In this document: positions 16,702 to 25,724 of the stretch, piece after piece | How positions within the stretch are numbered: the stretch's first letter is position 1 | Layout: each line of letters opens with the position of its first letter | Source of the DNA: Pedobacter sp. Bi126 | GTDB lineage: Bacteria; Bacteroidota; Bacteroidia; Sphingobacteriales; Sphingobacteriaceae | Direction of reading: 5' to 3' | Length of the DNA stretch: 64,000 bases | Assembly (NCBI RefSeq): GCF_918698245.1 | Contig: NZ_CAKKMS010000001.1 | Coordinates: forward strand, 806,001-870,000 | Program-made: the position numbers and the translations under genes | The notes under the pieces: model-generated | Databases searched by the model: none | What the model was told of the DNA's origin: nothing | What the model saw: the letters and a program-made list of their open reading frames with translations, nothing else

Positions 16702-17388
16702 ATGTTTAAAATACTTCTACCTGCTCTTTTGCTCTTATTTTTTTCCAGCCAGGTTAATGCTCAAAAATGGACTGATGCCGAATTCCGCAAAGCCAATACC
16801 GCAGCAAATGCTTCTTATTTAACTAACGAAGAAAAAAATATTGTGATGTATATGAACCTGATCCGCCTAGATGGCGAAAAGTTTTATTATACATTTTTAG
16901 AAGACTACATCAATAATTACAATGCTAAAGTGCGGAAGTACAGAAATTACAATGAACTCAGGATTACCAGAAATAATTCTTACTACACTTCTTTGCTTAA
17001 ACATTTGCGCGGTGTAAAAAACCTGCAGCTATTTTACCCTGATGATAAATTAACGTCATTAAGCAGGAGCCACGCGCAGGATTTAAACAGGAATAATCTA
17101 GATACACATGAAAGCAGTAACGGAGATAAATTTTCTAAACGATTATCCCGATACTTCCCCAACAAGGCCATGAGCGAAAATATCGATTTTGGCTACTCTA
17201 ACAGTTTAGATATTGTTTGCCACTTGTTGTTAGATTGCGGTGTACCTTCCCTCGGCCATCGTTTTAATTTACTCGATCAAAAATACAGGCTCAATACCGT
17301 TGGCGTAAGCATACAGCCCCATCCCTCTTATACCTGGTGTGCAGTTATTGATTTTGTTGCACAACCTGCTTATGCTAATAATGAGTAA
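16702..17388 (+). CDS. Secreted CAP/SCP (PR-1-like) domain protein
   Basis: 228 residues with signal peptide MFKILLPALLLLFFSSQVNAQ. The CAP pattern is visible: a histidine in SLSRSHAQDL, then THESSNGDKFSKRLSRY, SENIDFGY, GHRFNLLDQKYRLNTVGVS and a closing YTWCAVIDF. CAP domains have varied roles in secretion and lipid or protease binding; the activity here is unknown. It is the divergent neighbour of the NlpC/P60 gene. Confidence 0.82.
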   Translation: MFKILLPALLLLFFSSQVNAQKWTDAEFRKANTAANASYLTNEEKNIVMYMNLIRLDGEKFYYTFLEDYINNYNAKVRKYRNYNELRITRNNSYYTSLLKHLRGVKNLQLFYPDDKLTSLSRSHAQDLNRNNLDTHESSNGDKFSKRLSRYFPNKAMSENIDFGYSNSLDIVCHLLLDCGVPSLGHRFNLLDQKYRLNTVGVSIQPHPSYTWCAVIDFVAQPAYANNE

Positions 17389-17457
17389 AATGTATGATTT
17401 CTCCACAGCAATTAATTCTCCATATTTTTTGTTTCTGCAAAATTCTATATAAAAAAT

Positions 17458-17465
17458 TACCTTTG
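17458..17465 (+). promoter_or_regulatory. Candidate -7 element TACCTTTG of the GtrA-like gene
   Basis: TACCTTTG fits TAnnTTTG and lies about 70 bases before the ATG. The spacing to any -33 TTG is not ideal. Confidence 0.4.
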
Positions 17466-17536
17466 CGCCTTAAACTTATATGAGAAAAACCGATTGTTAA
17501 TATTTCGGCCTAGAAACTTTTAATATTTTATCGTCA

Positions 17537-18046
17537 ATGCGTACAGCAATTTTAGCCGTAATAGATTTTTTTCACCCTCCTTTTAAAAAATTTATTTCCT
17601 TACACAATTTTAGGTATCTGGCCACTGGTGGCGGCACTTTGCTTTTAGGGATCTTAAGTTATTATTTTGCTTACTTTTTCATCTTCAAAACCGAAGAAGT
17701 AGATTTTGGGGTAATAGTACTTCAGAGAGAAACCGCATCGCTATTGGTCGATTATGCCGTTGCTATTCCAACCAGTTTTTTGCTTAATAAGTATGTAATA
17801 TTTACGCATAGCGAATTAAAGGGGAGGGTTCAGCTTTTTAGGTTTTTAAACCTTCAATTCATTAACATACTGGCCAATTATGTTTTATTGAAGTTTTTGT
17901 TGGAACTTTTAAGAGATTATCCAACTTTAGCGATGCTCTCGAGAATACTGGTATCGGTTTTAATGGCACTTTTCAGTTACCTCTATCAGCACTACTTTAC
18001 GTTTAGCGTTAAAAAAATCGGGGGTAAAGGGAAGAAAAATCCTTAA
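17537..18046 (+). CDS. GtrA-like membrane protein
   Basis: 169 residues with four hydrophobic helices. The first is FRYLATGGGTLLLGILSYYFAYFF and the region DYAVAIPTSFLLNKYVIFTH matches the GtrA family (PF04138), as does the closing YQHYFTFSVKK. GtrA proteins are linked to transfer of lipid-linked sugars across the inner membrane, but no partner glycosyltransferase lies beside it. Assigned by family only. Confidence 0.82.
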   Translation: MRTAILAVIDFFHPPFKKFISLHNFRYLATGGGTLLLGILSYYFAYFFIFKTEEVDFGVIVLQRETASLLVDYAVAIPTSFLLNKYVIFTHSELKGRVQLFRFLNLQFINILANYVLLKFLLELLRDYPTLAMLSRILVSVLMALFSYLYQHYFTFSVKKIGGKGKKNP

Positions 18047-18060
18047 TTCAATTTAAGTGT

Positions 18061-18240
18061 TTTTGCCACGGAAACACGGAAGGCACAGAATTAATTATGG
18101 CAGATGACAAAAAAACTAAGTTCATCAGTACAGGCCTAAGTACCTAAACGGGATGGAAGCGGTATCCTTTTGCTGTCAGCCTGAGCGGAGTCGAATGGCA
18201 GCAAAAGATATAGCGCACAGCCCGACAGCACCTCACCGAT
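18061..18240. repeat. Composite of degenerate palindromic repeats
   Basis: The 348-base gap before the hydroxylase gene holds a half copy of the TTTTGCCACGGAAACAC unit (compare 42061), then ACCTAAACGGGATGGAAGCGGTATCC, and an inverted pair TTTTGCTGTC... / GGCAGCAAAA (about 18169-18207). I see no gene. Confidence 0.6.
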
Positions 18241-18394
18241 GAAATGGTGACTTACCTTTCCTAATGATTAATCCACCATTTTAACCACTCGAAACCTTTA
18301 TTACTTTCGCCTGTTAATTTATCCAAGCACTTTCTTGATAAGATAAAAACAACATCCTAACTTAGCTGCCGACCAACTTATTTTCAGATTAACC

Positions 18395-20176
18395 ATGAGC
18401 CATTTTAATGATTTTAATAATGCGCAGGTAGCAAAATTGCCCAATCATTTAAAGCAATTTATTGTTGCCCAGAATTACGAAAAATACACACCGATCGATC
18501 AAGCGGTGTGGCGTTACGTAATGCGTCAGAATTATAGTTATCTTAAAAATGTTGCTTACTACCCTTACATAAAAGGCTTACAACGAGCGGGTTTAAGTAT
18601 CGAACACATTCCCGACCTGCAAACGATGAACGACAATCTGGGCAAGATTGGCTGGGGCGCTGTAACTGTTGATGGCTTTATTCCGCCAGCTGCTTTTATG
18701 GAATATCAGGCCTACCGTGTACTGGTAATTGCAGCCGATATCCGCCAAATTAATCACATTGAATATACACCGGCCCCAGATATTATACACGAAAGCGCTG
18801 GCCACGCACCTATTATTGCCGATACGGATTACAATAATTATTTAAGTTATTTTGGCTCAATTGGTGCAAAAGCCATGTTTTCGGCTAAAGATTTTGAACT
18901 TTACGAGGCCATTAGGAAACTATCGATTTTGAAGGAAGCCATAGATGCAGATGAGTTTCAGATTGCCAAGGCAGAAAAAGAGCTGCGGTACATCAGCGAA
19001 AACATGGGCGAACCTTCTGAAATGGCTTTACTCGGTCGCTTGCACTGGTGGACGGTTGAGTATGGACTGATTGGTACTTTAGAAAACCCAAAAATTTATG
19101 GCGCTGGTTTGCTTTCTTCTATTGGTGAAAGTGCAACCTGTATGCAAAATGATGTGGAGAAACTTTGGTATAATATCGATACGATTAATTACGCTTACGA
19201 TATTACCAAGCCACAGCCGCAGCTTTTTGTAACCGAAACATTCCAAAATCTTATTGATGTTTTGGAAACCTTTGCCAATACCATGGCCTTTAGAAAAGGT
19301 GGCACAGAAAGTATTATGAAAGCAATTGCCTGTAAAAATGTGGCCACAGCGGTTTATAGTTCGGGTTTACAGGTAAGCGGTGTATTTACCGATATTGGTG
19401 TGGGTACAAAAGATGAGGTAACCTTTATTAAAACAACCGGTCCTTCGGCATTGGCTTTTAACGGAAAACAATTGAGCGGCCATGGGAAAGATTACCACGC
19501 TGATGGTTTTTCATCTCCGGTTGGTCGGTTAAAAGATGCTGCAAAAGCACTGGAAGATTATACCACAGCTGAATTACAGGCTGTAGGGATAATTACAGGT
19601 GAAAAAACTGAACTTTTATTTGAAAGCGGCATTAAAGTAATTGGTGTAGTTAAGGACATTATTACCGAAAGCAACAAGCTCCTTTTAATTGCCTTTAAAG
19701 ACTGTACAGTTACAGAGCGCAATAGGAATATCTTGTTTAAACCCGAATGGGGCATTTATGATATGGCTATAGGCGAAACCATTGTTTCTGTTTTTAATGG
19801 AGCTGCCGATAAAGATGCTTACGAAGAGATTACATTAATTAGTAACGAGAAAACGCATCAGATTACTTATGATGATAAGACTTTAAAACTGCACGGTTTA
19901 TACCAAGCGGTTAGAGAGATTAGGGAAAGTGGCGAAGGTTTGGATAAGCTTGCCGAAATTTTCACGCAACTAAAATCGAACCATAGGCAGGATTGGCTTT
20001 GTGCATTGGAAATCCTGGAGATTATCTACCACAAAAAGATTTATCATCTGTTGGAAAAGGAAATCCAGGTTTATCTGGAAATAAAAGCTGGCAGGGAGCT
20101 TGATCATACGAAATTGATCAGCGATGGCTTACATGTAATTAAAAACCCGGTAAGCCAGTTGATTGTGGAGGATTGA
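18395..20176 (+). CDS. phhA: Aromatic amino acid hydroxylase (phenylalanine 4-monooxygenase type) with long C-terminal extension
   Basis: 593 residues. The N-terminal half (to about residue 330) is an iron- and pterin-dependent aromatic amino acid hydroxylase with the 2-His-1-Glu site: His132 and His137 (PDIIHESAGHAP) and Glu222 (LHWWTVEYGL). It should convert phenylalanine to tyrosine, feeding the homogentisate route encoded at 24-28 kb. Single-domain bacterial enzymes are near 270 residues. The remaining 260 residues (from about GIGTKDEVTFIKTTG) form an extra domain I do not recognise. Confidence 0.87.
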   Translation: MSHFNDFNNAQVAKLPNHLKQFIVAQNYEKYTPIDQAVWRYVMRQNYSYLKNVAYYPYIKGLQRAGLSIEHIPDLQTMNDNLGKIGWGAVTVDGFIPPAAFMEYQAYRVLVIAADIRQINHIEYTPAPDIIHESAGHAPIIADTDYNNYLSYFGSIGAKAMFSAKDFELYEAIRKLSILKEAIDADEFQIAKAEKELRYISENMGEPSEMALLGRLHWWTVEYGLIGTLENPKIYGAGLLSSIGESATCMQNDVEKLWYNIDTINYAYDITKPQPQLFVTETFQNLIDVLETFANTMAFRKGGTESIMKAIACKNVATAVYSSGLQVSGVFTDIGVGTKDEVTFIKTTGPSALAFNGKQLSGHGKDYHADGFSSPVGRLKDAAKALEDYTTAELQAVGIITGEKTELLFESGIKVIGVVKDIITESNKLLLIAFKDCTVTERNRNILFKPEWGIYDMAIGETIVSVFNGAADKDAYEEITLISNEKTHQITYDDKTLKLHGLYQAVREIRESGEGLDKLAEIFTQLKSNHRQDWLCALEILEIIYHKKIYHLLEKEIQVYLEIKAGRELDHTKLISDGLHVIKNPVSQLIVED

Positions 20177-20197
20177 TTTATCTCTTTAATAAGTCAG

Positions 20198-20303
20198 TCG
20201 TCACCCTGTCCCGATGTATCGGGATCAGGGTCTTAATGCAAAATAGATGCTGAAATAAATTTACTTCGTAGCTTTCCGCTTCGCTTCAGGTCAGCATGAC
20301 GAA
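20198..20303. repeat. Palindromic repeat, GTCGTCACCCTGTCCCGA...GTCAGCATGACGA
   Basis: The ends TCGTCACCCTG and CAGCATGACGA are inverted, with an internal TCCCGATGTATCGGGA hairpin. It lies in the 358-base gap between the hydroxylase and the following SDR, which otherwise holds only that SDR's promoter. Confidence 0.65.
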
Positions 20304-20446
20304 TTTATCGTTCAAATACCTTAAATTAATTATTAATTCCAATCATCCTTATTATAACGAGGACGACTGACAACCACATTTGCAACATAATGCGTAAATC
20401 AAGTGATGTAATCGCTATGCTCTAATCCTTGCAAACATGGTTCTAG

Positions 20447-20474
20447 TTGACTTACTCTTTTTTTCCTAACTTTG
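20447..20474 (+). promoter_or_regulatory. Candidate promoter of the second SDR gene
   Basis: TTG (20447-20449), a 17-base spacer and TAACTTTG (20467-20474) match the Bacteroidetes sigma-A pattern. The ATG is about 60 bases further on. Confidence 0.55.
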
Positions 20475-20534
20475 ATTTCATCAGGTTCGGAACATTCAAT
20501 CTTTTAACTTTACAACAATTTTTAACTTTTTTTA

Positions 20535-21236
20535 ATGAACATTATAATTACAGGTGCAAGTAGTGGAATCGGTTTCGAAACGGCTTTAGAGTTTAGCTTA
20601 CAGAAAGAGAACAAAATTGTAGCCATTGCCCGATCGGCAGATAAACTGCGTAAACTCTTAGAAATTGCTAAAGGCATTAATCCCGACTGTACACTTTTAC
20701 CAGTAGAATTCGACATTGTAAATGATGATTATGCCGCATTGGTTCCATTTTTAAAGGAACGATTAGGGTCTGTTGACATCTTAATTAACAATGCAGGGGC
20801 CTTAATTAATAAACCTTTTTTAGAAACCACAGAAATTGATCTGGGTGAAATGTTACAGAGCAATGTAATCTCACACTTCAGGATGATTCAGCATATTTTG
20901 CCTTTAATGCAAAGTGGAAGCCACATTGTAAACATCGGTAGTATGGGTGGTTTTCAAGGGAGTGTTAAATTCCCAGGGCTCTCGGCTTACTCAGCGAGTA
21001 AAGCAGCGCTGCACACCTTAACTGAATGTTTGGCGTTCGAATTGGCTGAAACAGGAATCAAGATCAATTGTCTTGCGCTAGGATCGGCACAAACGGAAAT
21101 GCTTGAGGCTGCTTTCCCTGGTTACCAAAGCCCGGTTATGGCCTTCGAAATGGGGAAATATGTTACAGACTTTGCTAAAACCGGACACAAATTCTTTAAT
21201 GGAAAGATTTTACCTGTTGCGGTTACCACACCATAA
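20535..21236 (+). CDS. Short-chain dehydrogenase/reductase
   Basis: 233 residues. TGASSGIG (about 6-13) binds the nucleotide; NNAG is at about 90. The active site is NIGSMGG followed by SAYSASKAAL with the Tyr/Lys pair. The C-terminus is short for the family. The substrate is unknown. It lies within the phenylalanine/tyrosine gene region, but no link to that pathway is evident. Confidence 0.85.
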   Translation: MNIIITGASSGIGFETALEFSLQKENKIVAIARSADKLRKLLEIAKGINPDCTLLPVEFDIVNDDYAALVPFLKERLGSVDILINNAGALINKPFLETTEIDLGEMLQSNVISHFRMIQHILPLMQSGSHIVNIGSMGGFQGSVKFPGLSAYSASKAALHTLTECLAFELAETGIKINCLALGSAQTEMLEAAFPGYQSPVMAFEMGKYVTDFAKTGHKFFNGKILPVAVTTP

Positions 21237-21287
21237 TATCCATATTATTTAGTAATTTACGTGCTAAATCGAAAAACTAAAAAACCT

Positions 21288-21662
21288 ATGGAAACAAACT
21301 CACCTTTTAAAACAACCGACAATGGAAAAAATGCCGCAATAGTAAGCTACTTTTGGTTTATTGGATGGTTAATTGCCTATTTCGCCATGTATAAAGATAA
21401 TCAAACAGAATTGAGTAGATATCATTTGAAACAAACGCTTCTTTTCCATCTGGCATCGACCGTTTTGAGCTGGGCTTTAAGCTTATTTTTAATCCCTGTA
21501 ATTTTTGCAACCGGCTTTTTAGATGCTGTTTATATACTCCGGATTGTTCAGATTGGATTATTCGTATTGTGGATTATCGGATTAATTGCTGCAATACAGG
21601 GAGAAAAAAAACCTATTCCATTAATTGGTGAAAGAGCACAAACCATGTTCCCAAGTATTTAA
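21288..21662 (+). CDS. DUF4870/Tic20-like small membrane protein
   Basis: 124 residues from the ATG at 21288. The in-frame GTG at 21261 adds nine residues with no support, and AAAAAACC lies before the later start. Three or four hydrophobic helices follow SYFWFIGWLIAYF, with the conserved RYHLKQTLLFH and a closing LIGERAQ typical of the DUF4870 group. Function unknown. A clear terminator follows. Confidence 0.75.
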   Translation: METNSPFKTTDNGKNAAIVSYFWFIGWLIAYFAMYKDNQTELSRYHLKQTLLFHLASTVLSWALSLFLIPVIFATGFLDAVYILRIVQIGLFVLWIIGLIAAIQGEKKPIPLIGERAQTMFPSI

Positions 21663-21686
21663 TCGAAAACAAATATTTTAATCAGA

Positions 21687-21715
21687 AGTCCAGACAAGTT
21701 GTTTGGACTTTTTTA
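21687..21715 (+). terminator. Rho-independent terminator after the DUF4870-like gene
   Basis: AAGTCCAGACA pairs with TGTTTGGACTT (one mismatch) and is followed by TTTT. Confidence 0.8.
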
Positions 21716-21760
21716 TTTGCACTCATTTTCAACATTTTAATCGACTTTGGATATTTTTTA

Positions 21761-21768
21761 TATCTTTG
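21761..21768 (+). promoter_or_regulatory. Candidate -7 element TATCTTTG of the second NlpC/P60 gene
   Basis: TATCTTTG matches TAnnTTTG and ends ten bases before the ATG, which implies a very short leader. No good -33 element is seen. Confidence 0.4.
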
Positions 21769-21778
21769 GTTCCTACAT

Positions 21779-22324
21779 ATGAAGAAAATAATAGTCCCGA
21801 TTGCGTTTTTCATTTTGTCTGCCACGGCAGGAAAAGCCCAAACCATCATACCAGCACAGTACCAAGAGTTAGTTAAAAAGCTCGTTGCCAGCCTCCCTAA
21901 AGAGGATAAATCATCAAACAATTCGTCAGCAAAACAATCTGAAAGTTTAATTGACTTTGCCAAAAGTATGTTAGGTATCCCTTATCGTTATGCAACAAGT
22001 AATCCTAAAGTTGGTTTCGATTGCTCTGGTTTTGTAAGTTATGTATTCAGCAATTTTGGTTTTAAGGTTCCACGTTCTTCACGCGAGTTTAGCTATGCGG
22101 GTAAAGAAACCAGCCTGGAAAACGCAAAAGTAGGCGATGTATTGATTTTTACAGGCAGTAATTCAAGAATAAGAAGAATCGGTCATGTTGGGATTGTTTA
22201 TTCTATTGATGAAAACGGGATCAAGTTTATCCATGCCTCTTCGGGTAAAGTGCATCAGGTAACCATTACAGATTTTGATGGCCATTATAAGGCCCGTTTC
22301 ATGAAAATTGTAAGTATTATATAA
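21779..22324 (+). CDS. Secreted NlpC/P60 cysteine peptidase, single domain
   Basis: 181 residues with signal MKKIIVPIAFFILSATAGKAQ. After a short Ser/Lys-rich linker comes the NlpC/P60 domain with Cys82 (GFDCSGFVSYVF), His136 (IGHVGIVY) and a third polar site His152 (IHAS). It probably cleaves cell-wall peptides in the periplasm. It is convergent with the next gene, which ends two bases beyond. Confidence 0.87.
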   Translation: MKKIIVPIAFFILSATAGKAQTIIPAQYQELVKKLVASLPKEDKSSNNSSAKQSESLIDFAKSMLGIPYRYATSNPKVGFDCSGFVSYVFSNFGFKVPRSSREFSYAGKETSLENAKVGDVLIFTGSNSRIRRIGHVGIVYSIDENGIKFIHASSGKVHQVTITDFDGHYKARFMKIVSII

Positions 22325-22325
22325 C

Positions 22326-22931
22326 TTACTTTTTATATTTCCACATTCTTGTTTTACCTTCTGCGAGCCACTCCAGTGTGGTATCCAGTCGTTTTTGTTT
22401 AGTTGCCTCTGTTTTTGCTTCCTCAAGCCACATTACATACTCCTTTTTATTGGATAGACTAAAATTCTGAAATACAGCTAAGGCCTTAGGATCATCTTTT
22501 AATGCTTCGATAAAATATTCGGGTATAATAAGTTCTTTTTGGGCTGTAGATTTCGGTTTCGCAGGCAATTTTACATCATCCTCATTTAATTTAATTGCCT
22601 GCTGTATGTAGGCAATCAGGATCTCATCTGAGGGTAAATCTTCCAAAGATGTTATTTTCCCTAACAAACCCATCGCTTCAGAACGTTCTTTAAAAATGCC
22701 GTACTCGTCTTGCATTAACGATCCCTTCCAAAAACCAAAGGCACAATGGTGTTTAAAGGATGCCATATGGCAAACCGTACCTTTAAAATCAAAAAACGGC
22801 ATACTCCACTTCATTTTCTCTTCAATCCGCGCATCTGCTTTATGAGCCAGATTTCTTAAATGATCTAAAATGGGAATGGCAAATTCTGCCGAATTAATGA
22901 TATACTGATCTACCTGAACAATTGTATGCAT
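22326..22931 (-). CDS. YdeI/OmpD-associated family protein with DUF1801-like domain
   Basis: 201 residues. The N-terminal half (ILDHLRNLAHKADARIEEKMKW, MPFFDFKGTVCHMASFK, CAFGFWKGSLM) is a DUF1801-type domain. The C-terminal half (IPEYFIEALKDDPKALAVFQNF, KKEYVMWLEEAKTEATKQKRL) is the OmdA/YdeI module. The molecular activity is not established for the family. It lies 24 bases after the flavin-reductase gene and is probably in one operon with it. Confidence 0.82.
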   Translation of the reverse strand: MHTIVQVDQYIINSAEFAIPILDHLRNLAHKADARIEEKMKWSMPFFDFKGTVCHMASFKHHCAFGFWKGSLMQDEYGIFKERSEAMGLLGKITSLEDLPSDEILIAYIQQAIKLNEDDVKLPAKPKSTAQKELIIPEYFIEALKDDPKALAVFQNFSLSNKKEYVMWLEEAKTEATKQKRLDTTLEWLAEGKTRMWKYKK

Positions 22932-22955
22932 AGCTTAAAAATTACCTTAATAAAT

Positions 22956-23843
22956 TTAAAGTAAAACTACCTTTAAAGCAAGCTCTACCGCTCCGTTATG
23001 AAGAAACTTTTTTGCCAGTTCGTGCAGCTCTCTTTCGCGGTTAGTTACATCGCCTATAGTAGCATCGAGCACTTCTTTTACTTCTGGATGGGTATTGACC
23101 AGGTCGATTTCTTCGTCGCTTGGTAAATGTTCAACGTTTCCTAACATGCCCAAATCATTTCCCGATAATACTTTAGAAAAACGGACAGAATGCGGTAAAC
23201 GGTCTACGCCTAGACCCAATTTAGCGAGGGGTTTAGCTACTTTAAATAAATTGTCGTTGGTAACCCTACAGTACCAATCGCCACCTAAACGGGCTACAAG
23301 ATCGATTTTATGCTGATCAATCCGACCATTTTCATCTAAAATAGCTTCATTAATATGGATTACTTTTATTTCAGCCAGCACGAGGTTTCCTGCACCATGA
23401 TGATTACCTAATGAAATCACCTCATTTACAACACATTCAAACTGCACTGGTGCTTCGGCAACTCTTGGTGGCCGAACCAGATCAGATTTCAACATGGTAA
23501 ATCCCGCTTTCTCAAATTCGTTTACGCCTTTGGCATATTCGGTACTGGCCAAACTCATTTGCTGCACCATATCGTAATTTACAATATTGATGACACATTC
23601 TTTAACCTGCAGTACATTTTCCAAGCTATGTTTGGTGGTATTATCACGCACCCTCCTTGATGGGGAAAAAATACAGATCGGAGGATTTGTACTAAACATA
23701 TTAAAGAAACTGAAGGGGCTTAAATTAATATTCCCTTCGGCATCAATAGTTGAGGCAAAGCAGATCGGTCGCGGAGCGATAGCATATTGCAAATAATTTT
23801 GCAGTTCTACGGGGGTTAAATCGGAGGTGTTTAAAGTTAGCAC
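22956..23843 (-). CDS. Flavin reductase-like FMN-binding protein
   Basis: 295 residues. The N-terminal region has the flavin-reductase split-barrel pattern (YAIAPRPICFASTID, NLSPFSFFNMFSTNPPICIFSP, RDNTTKHSLENV). It should bind FMN and may act on flavin or a small substrate. A C-terminal extension of about 90 residues is less familiar. It is followed by a YdeI-like gene. A role beside the tyrosine pathway is possible but not shown. Confidence 0.82.
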   Translation of the reverse strand: MLTLNTSDLTPVELQNYLQYAIAPRPICFASTIDAEGNINLSPFSFFNMFSTNPPICIFSPSRRVRDNTTKHSLENVLQVKECVINIVNYDMVQQMSLASTEYAKGVNEFEKAGFTMLKSDLVRPPRVAEAPVQFECVVNEVISLGNHHGAGNLVLAEIKVIHINEAILDENGRIDQHKIDLVARLGGDWYCRVTNDNLFKVAKPLAKLGLGVDRLPHSVRFSKVLSGNDLGMLGNVEHLPSDEEIDLVNTHPEVKEVLDATIGDVTNRERELHELAKKFLHNGAVELALKVVLL

Positions 23844-23898
23844 AGGTAGTTAAGTTTACTATTTGAAAGGATTAAATGGAGATTAAAACTTTAAAACA

Positions 23899-24006
23899 GT
23901 CGTCATTTCGAGCGGAGTAAAACGTAGTCGAGAACCCGAAGGCTCAGCGAAGCTAAATCTATCACAGATCTCTCCATTACGCTGCGCTTCAGTCGAGATG
24001 ACGACT
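23899..24006. repeat. Palindromic repeat, GTCATTTCGAGCGG / AGTCGAGATGACGAC family, copy 2
   Basis: The inverse complement of this copy matches 15169-15293 over its ends and the internal GAGAGATCT and GAGCCTTCGGGTTCTC stretches. It is in the 279-base gap upstream of the flavin-reductase gene and downstream of the FAH-family gene. Confidence 0.8.
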
Positions 24007-24122
24007 TTTCTATTAGATTTTATCATTGATAACATCTAATAGAAAAAAGATCATGACTTAATTCAGAATTAGGACCACATCATTCAAGCGCGGATGATTA
24101 AACAAAAGGTTAAAGAACCTTT

Positions 24123-25118
24123 TTATTTCTTCAATGCCAAAATCGAAAAATCGGTATCTGCTTTAGTAATCGTGTTGGTTAAAGCACCAAGGCCTGTTAT
24201 TTCCATTTCCACAACATCGCCCGGCTGTAACCATTGCACTTTATAATTTGGATCGTTAAGCAAACCTGTCCCGTTTAATTCTAAGAAACAACCTGTACCT
24301 ACTGTTCCTGAACCAATTACATCACCTGGAAGGATATCTACACCGTAAGCACAACGTTCTATAATTTCGGCAAAAGTCCAGTCCATATCGGCAGCATTTC
24401 CTTTCGAAACTTCGATTCCATTTACCCGGCAGGTCATTTTAAGGTCGTAAGCATTACCAACATGTCCTTCTTTAGGCGCAACTTTATATTGCAATAATTC
24501 ATCAGGCGTTACCAACCATGGGCCAATCACGGTAGAAAAATCTTTTCCTTTCGCAGGTCCCAAATTCAACAACATCTCTTCCATCTGCAAAGTACGTGCA
24601 CTCATATCGTTCATTACCATGTAACCGGCAATGTATTCATCAGCCTCAGCAGCTTTAATATTTCTACCTTTTTTACCAATAACTATCGCAATCTCTAATT
24701 CGAAATCCAGTTTATCAAAATGATCTGGCATACATTCAATTTCGCCAGTACCCTGAATAGCGTTGTGATTGGTGAAATAAAAGATTGGATACTCATCGAA
24801 TTGAGGGATCATATCAACCTTTCTGTTTCTACGTGCTGCAGCAACATGCTGTCTGAAAGCGTATCCATCGCGACAACTGGTAGGATGCGGAACAGGGGCT
24901 AAAATCTCGTAAAAAATTTCTTCCTTAGCGGCTAAACTACCATCTTTTATTTGATCGTCTATCCTTTTTGCTCTTTCCATTAACACTTCACCACCTTGCA
25001 AAAACGTACTCATATTATCTGGAAGCAATTTATCGCAACTATTTAAGTTATAAATATGTCCGTTGATAAATATACCAAGATGCTCCCTGTCTTCGGTTTT
25101 ATAAGATACTAGTTTCAT
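24123..25118 (-). CDS. Fumarylacetoacetate hydrolase-family protein
   Basis: 331 residues. The C-terminal catalytic domain shows the acidic metal site of the FAH family (KLDFELEIAIVIGKKGRN), followed by YMVMNDMSARTLQ, and later GDVIGSGTVGTG and WLQPGDVVEMEI. Near homogentisate and hydroxyphenylpyruvate dioxygenases it is the best candidate for cleaving fumarylacetoacetate to fumarate and acetoacetate, although it is shorter than the classical 420-residue enzyme. Assigned as family plus context. Confidence 0.82.
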   Translation of the reverse strand: MKLVSYKTEDREHLGIFINGHIYNLNSCDKLLPDNMSTFLQGGEVLMERAKRIDDQIKDGSLAAKEEIFYEILAPVPHPTSCRDGYAFRQHVAAARRNRKVDMIPQFDEYPIFYFTNHNAIQGTGEIECMPDHFDKLDFELEIAIVIGKKGRNIKAAEADEYIAGYMVMNDMSARTLQMEEMLLNLGPAKGKDFSTVIGPWLVTPDELLQYKVAPKEGHVGNAYDLKMTCRVNGIEVSKGNAADMDWTFAEIIERCAYGVDILPGDVIGSGTVGTGCFLELNGTGLLNDPNYKVQWLQPGDVVEMEITGLGALTNTITKADTDFSILALKK

Positions 25119-25185
25119 ATATGATTTGGTTAAATACGCGGTAAAGCTAAGAAATTAGGCCATTCAAAATAAAACTTAAGCGTTA

Positions 25186-25653
25186 TTATTTTAACACCGT
25201 ATATTTCTGAAGGTTTGATTTAATTAAAGGAAAATCTTTTGCCTGAAGTGCTTTATAATGTTTTTTGTTGGAGAGTAAACCACCAATTAACATTCCACCC
25301 GATACGCCAACAGGTACACCCGCAGCAATAAGCACTACCGACTCGACCAATTTATCGCTTTTTGCGGCCAATACAAAAAATGTTAAGCCTCCGGCAATGG
25401 CCAACGGTGCAGCTATCCCTTTACGGTGAATATATAATGCGCTGATACTGTCGGCACTTAATTTTATAGTATCCTTCCGGTTTCTGATAATTGTTAAACC
25501 ATCATCGGCTGCCGCGTAAAAGGAACCCCTAGCGGCTTTTCCGCTTCGGTCTATAACCCTAATAGTGTACTTGGCATTCTGTTGCGCAAAAGTGGCATAG
25601 CTCAAGGCTAAAAAAAATAAGCATGTAAAAATAAATTTCATCGGGATGATCAT
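25186..25653 (-). CDS. Secreted protein of unknown function
   Basis: 155 residues with an N-terminal signal (MKFIFTCLFFLALSYATFAQ when started at the second Met, 25641). A middle hydrophobic pair (APLAIAGGLTFFVLAA, VVLIAAGVPVGVSGGMLIGG) could be membrane helices. No family recognised. It lies upstream of the FAH-family gene on the same strand with a 67-base gap, so it may be in the same transcript. Confidence 0.65.
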   Translation of the reverse strand: MIIPMKFIFTCLFFLALSYATFAQQNAKYTIRVIDRSGKAARGSFYAAADDGLTIIRNRKDTIKLSADSISALYIHRKGIAAPLAIAGGLTFFVLAAKSDKLVESVVLIAAGVPVGVSGGMLIGGLLSNKKHYKALQAKDFPLIKSNLQKYTVLK

Positions 25654-25724
25654 ATAGTAAGTAATTAAAGGTAATTAAAATTTCAACTTTTAAATAAAAT
25701 ACTTACCTTGGTGCCATTAAAACC

